This document shows, one piece after another, positions 11,635-24,381 of a stretch of 64,000 nucleotides of DNA; within the stretch, counting starts at the first letter, position 1; every line of letters starts with the position of its first letter. The stretch is from Spizellomyces punctatus DAOM BR117 (Eukaryota > Chytridiomycota > Chytridiomycetes > Spizellomycetales > Spizellomycetaceae), in the NCBI RefSeq assembly GCF_000182565.1, contig NW_015971551.1:399638-463637 (forward strand), read 5' to 3'. The notes under the pieces were generated by a model. That model worked only from the letters and a program-made list of their open reading frames with translations. It made no database searches and had not been told where the DNA came from. The position numbers and the translations under genes were made by a program.

Positions 11635-14600
11635 ATGGCGTTCTTTTGGGGTTATTTCGCCCCGCACTATAGAGAGGTTTCGACGGTGCTTCAAAATCCT
11701 GTGAACTTGAAGAGGCTTTTCAAATGTGTCGCCGCGTTCTATATTGCCATGTTGTTTGGTCTCATACCATCATGGATCCGAATACTGGAACCTGAGACTG
11801 TCATGGCGCCCATTGCCCTCCTCCTTTTGCATCCTGCGCGGACTGTGGGTGCTCAGCTGGAGGTGATCATAACCGGTCTTGCTGGCGCTTTTATTGGCGT
11901 AGCCTGGGGGCTAGGAACCCTGGCTGCATTGGGAAGTTACTTCCAAAATTATCCAGGAGTCGACAATCAAGGATTTGGAAAAGCGGTAGTGGGACTAGGG
12001 TCGATTTTGGTATTCGTGTTTGGTGCCACGACTATCAACGCCAAATATCCACATCTACGAGTAAGTAAACCCGTATGATTCTCTTAGGTAACACTGCTGT
12101 CTGTCATCTGACATCCGATTCCGCATGCATTATAGAGCTTTTGTATGAACGGTTGTATTATCACCGTCCTCATCATTCCAGCAGTATTTGATATGCCCTC
12201 CTACCAGCCAGCACCGATCCTTTCCGCCTTGAAAGGTTATTGCATTGGGGCAGGAATTTCATTGGTCCTGAATATCTTCCCCTGGCCTGAATTCGCCAAT
12301 GAGCATCTGAAGTATGGCAGCTTTTCAGTCCAGGACTTCGGTTTGGCAGATTTTTAATCAGCGTCCTTTACAGGTCAACAATGTTCGATTCATTCAATAA
12401 AGTCCGCACCTGCCTAGATTCGGAAGTATCTCTGTTCCTTTCCTTCCCTGCCGCCTTTATCGATCCACCCACACCCAGGAGACGTGCAAGTACGCGGGAT
12501 TTGCAGAGGCGGTCATCCGTGTCTGCCGCTATGGCTACCTCACAACACCTTGCTGCCGCACGCTCTGCCGTCTCGGAAATTCATAATGCGCGCAAGGATG
12601 CAACTCATGAGCTTGGCTATGGTTATCACGCGCCGCATTCGCTCCGAGATTTAGAAAACTATACGCGATTAATGGTACGGCACTTGGGTGGGATGGCATC
12701 TGGAATTGCTGGAATGCAAGAAGTTATCGAAAGCAAGGATGTAGCCAACAGTGGTCGTGATGCCGTGATATCCTCTTTGCGGGCTTTCGTGACATGTATA
12801 GCACCGAATGTAAGGGACTTGAAGAAGTGTTGTCTAGATGCTCTGGAGATGACTCCGGAGATCTTGTACAGACCAAAGGCTCAACATTGGTGGATACGAG
12901 CGAGTGAAGAAGGGCATTCGGACGATCTTAGCGCTACACGCAAGCGTTTGCAGAAGTCTTTGGAGCAGTACGACGAGGCACAAAAGCTAGCCTTCTCGCA
13001 ATGTACTCCTGGAACGACTACTGATACTAGGACGGCGGCAAACGTTGAGCCCCCTGCTAAAAAACCCCCTACCCCACCGCCACGAACATACTCTGCAGAA
13101 TCACCGACGCACGATCATGCGAAGGATGTAGGAACTGCCGACGACCAAAGTTTCGCTCACTCAACAAATCAGCTTCCTTCGGCACACACATCTCGGAACA
13201 GCAGTCTATCAGAGCGGATTGAGCTGGTACCATTAAGGACCACTGCATCTCGTGAAGGATCAGATGGCGATGACGATTTGATACCCACTTCTTCGCATGT
13301 GCATTGGACGAACGAGTTTTATTCAGTATGCTTTTTTGCATTGAGCTTACGAGAGTTTGCCAAATCTGTTTTGGACGAATTACGAGAAGCTGATCGACTC
13401 CATCGCACATGTGGTAACAGTCGTCGCGTCTTTTGGCCAAGAAGCGGTTGGATGTCGCGACATGGTCTGAGGCCCACGGTGAAGGGGAAAAGAAAAGGTT
13501 TGTTGCGCAATCATTGTTACGTGCTTGCAAGTGATGAGGACCTTACCAACGCTGTCGTATAATAGGGAGTTGTAAATGGAAATCCCCTTTCACCGCTTTC
13601 GTCGATGGTCTTTACACCTTCCATACGTTGATGAAGAGCCCAAACGTGCGGTTCGGTTTGAAGTCTGTTGTAGCTGTCGTTCTCTGCGGCGTCTGGGCTT
13701 TTATCTCTAGCACACGGCCATGGTACATTACCCAACGGGGTTATTGGGCTATGTTCACAACAGTTGTCGTCATGAATCCAACTGTCGGGGCTACTTCGAC
13801 GACCGCGGTTTATAGAATGATGGGGTAAGCTTACGCTGAATGACTGTCCCGCTTCAATCTCATTAAAACAAAAATGTGGGCTAACATAGGATTTTTGCAT
13901 ATTCAGAACTGTCTTCGCTGCAGTCTGGGCATATCTATCGCTTGTGATCGCCAATTTGAATGCAGGAGGTATGTGTCCGAGCTCTAGTTTCTATAGTCGA
14001 AGGTAATACCAACCCAAATGAACTTGTAGTGATCTGTGCAATGATGCTACCGATTACCATCATTGGCTTTTACATCGCTCTTTTCACCAGTCGGCGCTAC
14101 GCGGGCCTTGTTCTCCTCATCACGTACTGCACCATCATAGTGATGCCTTTTGAACCAAGAGGAGTTCCCGAATCCATATTGCACCTCGCAATTGCCCGGA
14201 CAGTTACTATATTTGGCGGCTCCGCCGTCGCGTTAATAGTTACGTGGGTACTGTTTCCGCGCCTCGCCCGTCGTGATGTGCGATTCGGAGTTGCGGCGAT
14301 AATGCGTGACGTGGCGGCTCTCTATGCCACACAAGTAGGAGGACTCCTTACTCCTCCCACTCCGTCGAGTGGCAGCGGCAAGGTCAACATAAACACGGAG
14401 ATTGAGCATTTCCTCTCGAAGGCGCAATCTCGTTTGACTGCAACCCGCCTCAGCATGACGATTGCAGCATCTGAGCCCGATTTGGATCGACCGTATGACA
14501 GCGGGACCTTTTGCGAGGTTGCAGATCGGCTACAAGCACTGATTGATATTTTGGCAGCGATGCGGGACTCTTTAAAGGCGGAAATGGATGATGAACTGGC

Positions 14601-14904
14601 AAACGTCCTATGGTCAGTTGCGGAAGAACGACGAAACCTCGTAGCTGCTCTCGTAGCGGCCTTTCACATACTCGCATCCTGTCTGGAAATGGCAGCACCC
14701 CTTCCCGTCCATTTCCCTCAAGTTGTACCTGCCCGCGAACGCTTACAGGAACGGTTAAAAACTGTGATGGGCAACCGGCGATTCTCATCTGTGTCTGCGT
14801 TGTATGTGCATGCCTATGCGTGTACAACGAAACGTATTGTAACAGAGTGCGAAGGTTTGCGTAAGGCATTGGGCGGGCTGCTCGGGTGCGGGACCAAGGC
14901 ATAG
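11635..14904 (+). CDS. FUSC/BRE4-like multi-pass membrane transporter
   Basis: This resembles the fungal brefeldin-A-sensitivity (BRE4) family, described as a putative ER transporter with an N-terminal six-TM block, and related FUSC/aromatic-acid-exporter proteins. The start at 11635 gives MAFFWGYFAPHYREV. Exon 1 (to about 12060) has several hydrophobic helices, including VTVMAPIALLLLHP-type and GLAGAFIGVAWGLG segments. After introns near 12061-12135 and 12311-12373, a long polar loop (about 12380-13300) carries proline-rich and Ser/Thr-rich stretches. A second membrane block follows: FGLKSVVAVVLCGVWAFIS, then GYWAMFTTVVVMNPTVGATS, a family hallmark, then further helices to about 14270. The C-terminal part is a soluble alpha-helical region. 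Introns lie at about 13493-13563, 13827-13905 and 13971-14029. The transported substrate is unknown. Confidence 0.82.
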
Positions 14905-15191
14905 AGGTGAAGCACACACATATAAGGCAATTATTGGAGCTTACTAATCGTACCCTATTTCGAGGACCAAAATGTATTATGCTTTCTCTGTAAATTTTTA
15001 AAACACTGATCAAATGCCACACTGCAGTCACATGCGAAATTCCCTCAGACAGATTTGTGCTGACATATGGGACTTAAGTATTTGGCTTGGTAGCACTGGT
15101 GGTATCGCACATGAACCAATGGATATAGGATCCCGCAAACCATGCCATTCAGACAGATTGTCAAAAGGCAAACCCCCAATTACCGATGCTC

Positions 15192-16917
15192 CTACTGCCA
15201 ATCGTCACCCTGCCCATGATCAAACAAGTAGTTTGCTGCCAATTCTTCGTTCTTATCGCAGGCAAAAAATGCCTCGATAGCAAGCGCTCGGTCAAAGCCT
15301 AATGCAACCAACTGATATTGTACGATAAGCAAGAGTCGAGTGGATACCCTGTGAGTGGAATAGGTCACTACCAACCCGATTGATAGCAGCTTCCTCCTCA
15401 GGCGTTACAGAGATGTATTGCGGCCCAGGCCCTCCCTCGGCACCCCCTTCACCGGCTTCACCGAGGAGTTGAAAGAATTGGTCTTGATTCTGTGCGATTA
15501 ACTGCAGAGCTTGTACTTAGTAATGCGTTACCAGTCCTCCAAGAAGCGCTTTAATGTCACGTACTTGCATCATCTGCGGGTTACTCTGAGCAAGCTGTTG
15601 TAATAGTGGTTGTATCAGTTGAGGCTGTGTTTGTACTAGCTGGCGGAGTTGCTGAAACTGGGGAGAATTGCGTAGGAAAGCCAACTGATTTTGAGCATCG
15701 CCAAGGTTGAGTCCTCCAGCTCCAGCGGCAGCTGCACCCCCAGGTCCTTGCTGAGTAGCTTGCGCGGCAGCTTCGAACAAATTGATAAACTGACCGCCCT
15801 GTTGCCCTATTACCGTCCTTTTAGATCAATTAGTGGCAAATGCAGCATATGAAAGGTCGTACCTGTTCCGCCAGTAGTTGCAGCAGTGGTAGCAGGCTGA
15901 GATGCAAGTGGATCAGCGGCGGCGGGGGCAGGGACGGCTGGTGCGGCACCTGCACTAGGCGCAGGGGGTTGCGGAGCTAGATCTCGCGTAACGTGTTCGG
16001 GAATACCCTACAGACTTCATTAACACAATCCAAACAAGGCCATGGCCATGATGGTCCAACCAATACGTACAGTCATCAAATATTCAGCAGCTCTGTCAGG
16101 GTTGTTAAACGCTGCACGCATAGCTCTCACAACTTGATCCCGCTCGAAGCCCATTTCCACCAAGTTTTGTACAGCACTTCCATATGCACTACCGGTAGCT
16201 GGTGCCCGAAATAAGAACATGCCGTAAAGAGTCAGCATAAGTAGTATATCCTATAAACCCACCTAACGTTGACGCGTCAAACGAGCCGCCCTCCACTGGA
16301 ACAGCTGTGGTGGTTGTGTCACTGGCAGCAGACGCGGGAGTCGGTGTGGCTGGCGTACTTGGCACTGTCGGAGCTGTCGAGGCAATTGGGGCAGATGGAG
16401 CAGCTGGCGCTGCCGCCGGCGCAGGAGTTGATGGGGCCGCAGCTTTAGGCTATACATTGCAATAGGTCAATAACCGGACTTTCCACCTTTCCAATGGCTG
16501 GCCTAAATACCTTGCCGGTCATCACTACCAAGAAACCCTTTTCTTCAATCTTACATTCTTCCACGGTCTTAGAGTCCTCAAGAATCTTGCCTATTATGGG
16601 GGCGAATGAGACGACCACGTTCACTCGACTGCACTACTGCAGATCATGCTGCCTACCAGAATAGATCAACTTTTGCTGAGAAACCTCAAACCCTTGCGAC
16701 TCTTCAATTCTCTTTTTCACTTCCGAGATCTAGCAAGTAGGAAAAAGCATAATACTGAGCCGTCTGAACTGTCCAACAGAGACTGTTATGTATCAACGCC
16801 ATTGCAGAGGCGGTATTGACCTCGCAACAAGTTCCTTTATCCATAACATACCTTATCCGTCGGCTCTGCTTCGATGTGGAAAGATTTTTGGGCGAGTGTT
16901 TTGATTGTCAATTTCAT
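15192..16917 (-). CDS. RAD23: UV excision repair / proteasome shuttle protein RAD23
   Basis: RAD23 carries polyubiquitinated proteins to the proteasome and stabilises the XPC/Rad4 damage sensor. The start at 16917 gives [18 protein letters not shown], the ubiquitin-like domain, completed over two more exons ending in [12 protein letters not shown]. An Ala/Pro/Thr-rich linker follows (about 16265-16450). UBA1 is seen as [19 protein letters not shown] (about 16110-16180). The XPC-binding (STI1-type) segment reads [18 protein letters not shown] (about 15640-15700). UBA2 near the C-terminus has [18 protein letters not shown] and ends in GDDWQ with the stop at 15192. Domain order and spacing are canonical, so the call is secure. 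It is divergent from the reductase gene starting at 17227. Confidence 0.96.
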
Positions 16918-17226
16918 GGTGAGATCTTAAAACCATCAGTCCAATCAGCCATGTCGTTCTAGCAACAACGGACACGGTACATATTGTTTGTCCAGCTTAC
17001 CTTTGCGTAGCCAAAGTAGGAAGATGCAAGTAAGAGTGAAATTGAGCAGCACCTCAAAGGCGAGATGGCTTCCGATAAAATCTCCAAGGCGCAAGTTGTC
17101 ACGACGGTTGGAAAAGACATCACGACCAGATGAGTCATTGATGACGCGTCATATCACAACACCGTCGAGTCCGCCCACCGCTTTCCTTCGACAAGTCATT
17201 TTGCAATAGGACGGATTAACAGCAGC
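16918..17226. promoter_or_regulatory. Head-to-head promoter region, RAD23 / HTATIP2-like reductase
   Basis: A 309-bp gap lies between the two divergent start codons. It should contain both 5' UTRs and promoters. No family-like coding sequence or recognised motif is visible. Confidence 0.5.
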
Positions 17227-18176
17227 ATGTCCTCCACGACCAAAGTAGTGGCCTCTGCAACAGCCGCCTTGTCAGCTGCAGACGCTGCTGCAACCACAGC
17301 CTTCAAGGCTGGTAAACATGCCGCCATTATTATGGGTGCAACTGGGGCTGTGGGCAAAGCACTAGTTCGAGAGGTTATGGAAGCGGATGCGTTTGAGAAG
17401 GTTACACTACTGCTGCGTCGAGAGGTAGAATATGAAGGTCCTCATAGCGAGAAACTGGTAAGAAGGCTGTTGCTGCGTATATCTGATTATCTGGACACGT
17501 CACACTGCGCATAAAGACTCAGAAGAAGGTGGACTTTGAGAACCTTGAGGAAAGCGTCTTTGCTGGCCATGAGTAAGTGTCGTCAGATGTCTCTTGTTGC
17601 GCGTTGGTCTCACCAACCAGTTTATGCAGTGTCATGTTCTGCACGTTTGGAACAACACGAGCGCAAGCCGGCTCTGCTGTATGTTAAAAATGATCGGTAG
17701 TCATACACTATTCAGTGTCTGACAGCTCCTTCTTGCAGGAAGCATTCCAAAAGATAGATCGCGACTATGTCCTCAACGCCGCAAAATTATTCAAATCCGC
17801 AAATCCAACTACCCCCCTCCACTTCCTCTACACTAGCAGTGGTGGTGCTAACGCCAGCAGCTGGCTACTCTATCCCCGCACCAAGGGAGAAATTGAAAAC
17901 GGCCTGAAATCCATGAATTTCGCCAAATGTTCAATATTTCGCCCGGGATTCTTGGTATTGGAAGAGGAGCGAAGAGGTAGCCGTTTTGCTGAAGACATGG
18001 TGGCTCCGATACTGGGAGGTGCCTTCGGGAGATGGACTGGTCTGTCGACTCCAGTTGGTAGTTGTGCCCGTGCCATGCGTCGCTGGGCCGTTGGTGGAGG
18101 TGAAGGTATAACGGTAGAGGTTAAGGATGGCACGTATACTATTGAGAACAAGGATATTCTGAAGATGGGCGCATAA
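17227..18176 (+). CDS. HTATIP2/TIP30-like NAD(P)-binding oxidoreductase
   Basis: This is an atypical short-chain dehydrogenase of the HTATIP2 (TIP30/CC3) group. Exon 1 (17227-17457) encodes an Ala-rich N-terminal extension and the Rossmann dinucleotide loop GATGAVGKALV. Exons 2 and 3 (about 17520-17573 and 17630-17679) give KKVDFENLEESVFAGHDVMF and CTFGTTRAQAGSA. Exon 4 (17741-18176) carries YTSSGGANASS and YPRTKGEIE, which supplies the Tyr-x-x-x-Lys active-site pair, followed by IFRPGFL. The fold assignment is firm; substrate and role in fungi are not known. Its 3' end is only 97 bp from the convergent MON1 stop. Confidence 0.87.
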
Positions 18177-18272
18177 TACTCTGGAAAGTGCATGATGGAT
18201 GTCATTAGCAATCGAACAATATCTCATATAGCAACTTCTATATATAATGTTGACTTTGCCTGAGGGATTCAC

Positions 18273-20603
18273 TTACCAAAAAACAGGGGCGGAGGGTACA
18301 AAAATGGACGATTCCTCACGCTTGATCCACTTTTGGAGTCCAGCGATACCTTCCATTGCAGCAGCCTTAGAAACTAAAGGGCTAAAAGACGCGTATATCT
18401 CGTGTGTGGGAGTTGACTAGAGATAAACCAGCGGAACAGTCAGCAATAAGCCAGCGTCGAATCGACTTGAACTAATCCATACATAGGACATCACGGCTTC
18501 AGTAGGAGTCGCATGGAAGATGACTCTGGCCGGGTTCTCGCGAGCATGCATTCTTTCTAAGGCGTACTGATATGCGCGCAATAGTCTGTGTAGCGAGGTT
18601 TTCGTCAAAACTTGCAAAGGCTGAGGTCCCGGCATAGTCAGCTTACCGTCGTCTATCTTCTTTTCGTGTATAAGGGGCAGACAGTGATGGCTCTGTGTAC
18701 TGGACGAGCGTGGTTGATTTATAGATGAAGTGCCGCAAACTTGGCACTTCCACCTCGACTGGAAATGTAATTACCGAGATTGGTATGCTTAACCCTATTT
18801 TGAAGGTCTCAAGAAGCACCATTGCCTTACCGATACTGTACGGATCAGCTCTGATTGCGTCGTCAATGGCTTCCACGCACCCAGTTGTTTCCAGTCCCTG
18901 TAATCAGATTTGTGAAACTGTGAACCCTCGGACTCATATTTCGGTATCTTCTACCTGGGAAATTTGCTGTTTGTACTCCGACATCTCAAAGAAAGCGTCC
19001 TTATCCGTCGAGGCGAGGACCAAACAGAGGTCTGTCCCAAGGAAGCACACATAGGTATGGAGGAAAGCTCGGTTGTTAAATTGAGGGAAACAAACAGGAG
19101 TCCAAGTCTCCACCGAACGGAATCCGGATGAAGACGAAATCATATTCATAACAAGGTGCAAGTCTAAATTCAACAGGCATCATGATGAGAAATATCAGAA
19201 AAAATTCACAAGTCATGCTACCTGTTGGATGAAGGCTGTACCGCTTAGGACGGACTAGGGTGACCAACTTGTCCCTGGCAATCAGAATCCCAAACACAAG
19301 AGACTACATAGCAAACTTAAAGAAGAATACTGTCATGATGTAGCATTGACGATTTACCTTGGGCGTCCCTATGGCCAATACGTTTCCAATCTTCTGCCGT
19401 AACCGGGACGACATTCGAAGACATGGAATGGCACCCAGAAAGTAACCGGACCCACTTTGAAACGCGCCAGACAAATGGTCCAAAAACATCTCCGTTCCTA
19501 TGAATAAGATTCAGCTGTGCACCTCGTGCAATGTTGAAAAGGATAAAGGATGTTCACCTGATAAAAGGTTTCGCAGATCGTAATTCCCTCTCGTTTCGAA
19601 TATACGGGTCAGCGCAGCTCCGGTCAAGACGAAGAGGATCTGGGCGTAAAGACATTCCAATTGTTGACGCAACTGGTGAACAATTGGAATGATAGTCGTC
19701 ATTAGGTGATTAGCGTGTTTCAAAAGGGACGGCATTCGTATCAGTCGCTAACCTGCAATTCGGATTCGCCGGTCGACGAAACTGCAACCAAGTATAGTGG
19801 TCCTTTCATTGAAAAGACGAATTTGTGCGAACCGGCATTCAAGCATCTGAATATGAAATACATACGTGGAGAGATTAACATTCTGAAAAGCCCACACACC
19901 TATACGAGGTAATAAGAACCTGATAGAGTCATCATCACTTGCAAAGAATGACAATATTGCTTGAATTAGTCCCATGAAGCTCGAAAGCTTGGCTTCGTCC
20001 CCATATCTGCCAGAATGTTACCCTTGATTATTCGGTACGCTGGGAATGCAAGACGCTATACCTCGAGTAAATAGGTTTGCCGGCGCTGCTTAGAATAAAA
20101 AAGTGTTTTTTATGATGTGTCCAGCGGCTGGACGTCGGGACTGTGGTGATTCAAGAGACGGCCATCGTCCGGGAATGTCAAAGTTGGAAGGTGCGAGTGG
20201 AGGTGCACTCTTAATAAAATAGATGCACACCTTCATCACCGTATCGTCGTAAACTGTCCCCAGCTTGCGTCGGTGATACCACATTTTTATGCTTCTGAAA
20301 GGATTTTCGCCGCGTTTCGGCAATCAAATCCGGCTGCATTTGGTTATCCGAACGAGCCAAAAGAGCGCTTGCAGAGTCTAGAACGCAGCAAGGACGAGCA
20401 TGTCAGCACAGATATGAGAGATAAATTTAAGGCACCATAGAAAGAAACTGACCCAGAGCGGGAGCAAGCTCTGCCACACAGGGCCCCTCACTGGAAACTG
20501 GTGAAGGACATTGAGAGGACAAGGGAGACTCCCCATCTGCAGCTGACGGACCCAGTGGTCCTTCAGGGTGCATAGGTTCTGCCTCTACGGCATCTTTGCT
20601 CAT
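18273..20603 (-). CDS. MON1: MON1, subunit of the Mon1-Ccz1 Rab7 exchange factor
   Basis: MON1 with CCZ1 activates Rab7/Ypt7 on late endosomes, vacuoles and autophagosomes. The N-terminal exon is acidic and disordered. The conserved core follows over many exons: FFILSSAGKPIYSRYGDE (about 20060-20110), GLIQAILSFFASDDDSIR, a segment with LTGAALTRIFETRGNYDLRN (about 19560-19620), LVFGILIARDKLVTLVRPK (about 19240-19300), DLHLVMNMISSSSGFR and ETWTPVCFPQFNNRAF (about 19070-19165). The C-terminal part has VPSLRHFIYKS, LLRAYQYALERMH and LQKWIKREESSIF, with the stop at 18273. The match to animal MON1 is collinear throughout. The start is uncertain: 20603 (MSKDAVEAE) is chosen, but the same frame opens at 20738, and the first ~100 residues are not conserved. 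Confidence 0.92.
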
Positions 20604-21268
20604 TTCTACGTAGTCTGGACACTTGTTGCTGCACACTGTGGTCTGCCGTATCAGTATGTCAAATTCCGGCAACGGCGATCTCTCATTGCCGCGTTTTACA
20701 TGAAGTGCTAATGCTGACGTAAAACGATCGAAGTACAAATGCCAGCAAACTGGGTTGACATTTTGAAATTGTCAAACATGTTTTGGCTTTGAGACTAGAA
20801 TGGATCACAAAATACTACCCGCTGATGAACGGTGACAAGTAATGTTCTTGACCTCTACCAATTTATGGTGAAAGACCAATTCTTGCAAAGTCGTATGAAA
20901 AGCTCAGCAGCTATCGCGAAGGTCCTTGCTCGGGTTATGAGATAGTGTACGATGTTCCTTATGCGCACCTCAATGCGCCATGAGACAAGGATTGTACCAG
21001 GCTTTCCCTCTCCGGCTCTTTGGCAACTACGGCGATAGGTTCAGAAGGGAGTTCGGACGACGACGACGAGGCTTAGTCAGCTGTTATCATGGCAACAAGC
21101 GGCGTATCCATTCCCATGCGCTGTTCCAAGTCCTGCACCCATCTCCTCCCAGATCGTTCGCAGTTCGACGTTTGCCAAAGTCACCGGATATCCTTACCGC
21201 GCTTTTTTTGAGTAGAGCAGGTGCCGGTGAGCATATTCAACACGATCTTCCGCGAAGTAGCGGTCAAC
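20604..21268. promoter_or_regulatory. Head-to-head region, MON1 / STT3
   Basis: This spacer of up to 665 bp lies between two divergent genes and includes the possible extra N-terminal codons of MON1 (20604-20738). The rest holds both promoters. A long arginine-rich plus-strand frame (20980-21297) overlaps the STT3 start in another phase and has no family match. Confidence 0.45.
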
Positions 21269-24060
21269 ATGTTGGGTCTCAGCGCATCCAGTGGTAGGTG
21301 TTGGTCAAATGCTGTATTCCTGGTTCAGTAGACACTACTCTCTTGGTAGTGTTATTAATAGTTTAACGGCAAATCTAACGCTTTCAATATAGAGAGCGTT
21401 TGGCTGCGCGTGACGGTTCTTTCGCTTGTTGCCGTCTTGGCTTTTGCGTCGCGTTTGTTTTCGGTGCTGCGTTTCGGTAAGGGCCACATCTTGCATGGGT
21501 TTGACACTATTCACAGCAATGAATTTCAATGACTGATCTGTGAATAATTGGTTCTCCTGTAGAAAGCGTTATTCACGAATTTGATCCATGGTATGAGCCA
21601 CAATCGGTCTGTTGTCAAGTAGTAATTATTCATCTAGAATCGCGATCTAGGTTTAACTATCGCACAACTGTCGAATTGGTCGAGAATGGATTTTATGATT
21701 TCGTTAACTGGTACGAGGAACATAATGCTTAAGATGTCTGCAACCTGTATCTTACCATCTTGATAGGTTTGACGAGCTCTCCTGGTATCCATTGGGACGT
21801 GTTGTCGGCGGCACCGTATACCCTGGGATCATGGTCACAGCGGGGATCATACATAAAGTGTTGACAGCGTTAAACTTCCCCATCCACATTCGCGAAGTTT
21901 GCGTCTTCCTGGCTCCTCTCTTTTCGGCCTTCACGGCGGTTGCAGCATACCTGTTGACAAGCGAAATGAAGGATTCAGCTGCAGGGCTTCTGGCAGCGGC
22001 GTTCATTGGAATTGCCCCAGGTTACATTTCACGCTCAGTTGCCGGCTCGTATGACAATGAGGGTATTGCCATTTTCCTTCTTGTCTTCACCTTTTATCTT
22101 TGGATTAAAGCCGTCAAGCTCGGGTCCGCCTTCTACGGAGCCATGACCGCGCTTTTTTACTTTTGGATGGTGTCAGCGTGGGGAGGCTACGTCTTCATCA
22201 CGAACTTGATTCCGCTCCATGTATTTGCCCTCATCCTGATGGGTCGCTTCTCCCCGCGGCTCTATGTATCATATTCGACTTTCTACATCATCGGAACTAT
22301 ATCGTCGATGATAATCCCCTTTGTCGGGTTTCAACCGACCAGAACCAGCGAGCACATGGCGGCACTTGGTAGGTTCATTGCAGATGCGCTACTGGCTTGT
22401 GACCATTACTTAGAGCATCTGGTAGGTATATTTGGTTTACTCCAGATCATGGCCTTTGTCGAATTTATTCGGGGCCACTTGTCGGCAAATCAGTTCCAAT
22501 TGCTCTTTTATGGCCTGATTTCTGGTTTCTTCCTTCTCGGATTGGCGGCGCTAGTGGCGTTGACAGTAGGAGGTTACATCGCACCATGGACTGGCCGGTT
22601 TTACTCGCTGTGGGACACTGGATATGCGAAGAAGTATATACCCATTATTGCGTCTGTGTCCGAACACCAGCCCACCGCATGGACATCATTCTTCTTTGAT
22701 CTCCAGTTGCTCATAGTTTTATTCCCAGCCGGTCTTTATTTCTGCTTCCAGGTACGGCGCAGTACCTGCCCTTTTCATATTCCTGTATTGGTAACCTAAA
22801 CCTTGCGTGCCCAGGAATTGAGGGATGAGCACGTGTTTGTTATTTTGTATGCGGGCACTGCTGCGTATTTCGCTGGCGTCATGGTTCGTCTTATGCTGAC
22901 TCTGACGCCGATCGTTTGTGTCGCTGCAGCTATTGCTGTTTCGACAGCACTGGAAATCTTCCTCAAAAAATCCAAACCTCCAAAGGCTAGCAGTCCCAGT
23001 ACAAAGGCAGCCGACGACAAGAAGAGCAAAGAGACAAAGACACCTAAACTCGCTGAAAAGAAAAAGAAAGATGATAAGACCAGCCGGGGACTGTGGAGTT
23101 TGGAGGCAAAAGTGGCAGGCGTTCTTCCGCTGGTCATTATTCTGGCGCAATTTGCGTTCCATTGCACCTGGGTAACGTCAAATGCGTACTCTTCACCGTC
23201 TATTGTACTGGCCTCCAGAAAGCACGATGGATCTCAGCACATCATTGATGACTTCAGGGAAGCCTACTACTGGCTTCGACAAAACACCCACGAAAAGGCA
23301 AAGATTATGTCTTGGTGGGATTATGGGTACCAGATTACTGGTATGTCGAACCGTACAGTTTTGGTGGACAACAATACATGGAACAATACGCACATTGCCA
23401 CGGTTGGGAAAGCCATGTCTTGTTCCGAGGACGTCTCCTACGAGGTCATGCGTAAGCTGGACGTTGACTACATTTTGGTTATTTTTGGGGGAGCCATTGG
23501 ATATTCTGGAGACGATATCAATAAGTTCTTGTGGATGGTTCGAATTGGCGAAGGTGTCTACCCGAATGAGGTGAACGAGCGAGCTTTCTTCACCGAAAGA
23601 GGCGAGTACCGGGTAGACGATCTCGCTACCCCGACCATGAAGAATAGCCTGATGTACAAATTGTCCTACTATCGGTTCCATGAACTTTTCGGAGGTGGTC
23701 CCGCGCACGATAGTGTGCGTGGCGCGACCATACCAAACAAGCCTATTAAGCTGAGCACTGTGGATGAAGGTTAGCCGATACTTTATTTGACGTTGGATGC
23801 CTGCAATTCTCACTCTTTTCCCCGGGAAACAGTCTACACTACTGAGAATTGGATTGTTCGCATCTACGAAGTTAAAACGCCAGATAACATTGGCAGAACA
23901 ATGTCTGCTGCTTCCACGTGGGTTTCTGCTCTGTTCAATCCTGTACCGCGCTAAATACTCAATTTCTCACGGTCTTTCGTCCAGATTTGGCAAGAAGCGA
24001 CGTCGACGAGTTCGCCGAAAGGTATCGCGCAGCACCAGCCGCCGACGTCGGCAGGATTAG
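21269..24060 (+). CDS. STT3: STT3, catalytic subunit of oligosaccharyltransferase
   Basis: STT3 transfers the lipid-linked glycan to Asn-X-Ser/Thr sequons in the ER. The start at 21269 (MLGLSASS) joins by an intron to [18 protein letters not shown], the first TM helix. Three tiny exons then rebuild [13 protein letters not shown], with the catalytic Glu-Phe-Asp motif, and [20 protein letters not shown]. The main exon (from about 21768) has [14 protein letters not shown] and [14 protein letters not shown]. It continues after an intron at about 22369-22424 with [15 protein letters not shown] lysine-rich insertion (about 22965-23080) precedes the luminal domain, which has the hallmark [11 protein letters not shown] and [11 protein letters not shown]. 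The final exon after 23984 encodes a strongly basic tail, [11 protein letters not shown], ending at 24060. Not splicing that last intron would stop the protein at 23953-23955. Confidence 0.95.
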
Positions 24061-24381
24061 GTATTAGTGTATAGCTACACAATGACTTTCTGTATATCAG
24101 TTGGGATGCACATATGAAATCGAAAATTCGGCAACTTTATCCCCGAACCAGAAATGTCCGCGTGCCCGTACGTGTTTAATTTGCGCAATGCAGTGTGAGC
24201 TGTTTCTACCTGAAGTCCTACATATGGCCATCCAGCGGAATAAACACCAAACGTCTATGTCCAGAGTAATATAAAGATATACAATTTGCTGAGGCGTGCA
24301 TAAACTAATATAATGTGGGAGAACCCTCATAATACGTATCAATCTAGCGCATCCTGGGTTAACCAAGGAGTATGTTATCAT
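24061..24381. other. Convergent 3' spacer, STT3 / serine-rich gene
   Basis: These 321 AT-richer bases lie between two convergent stop codons and presumably contain both 3' UTRs and poly(A) signals. I see no gene or repeat here. Confidence 0.5.
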
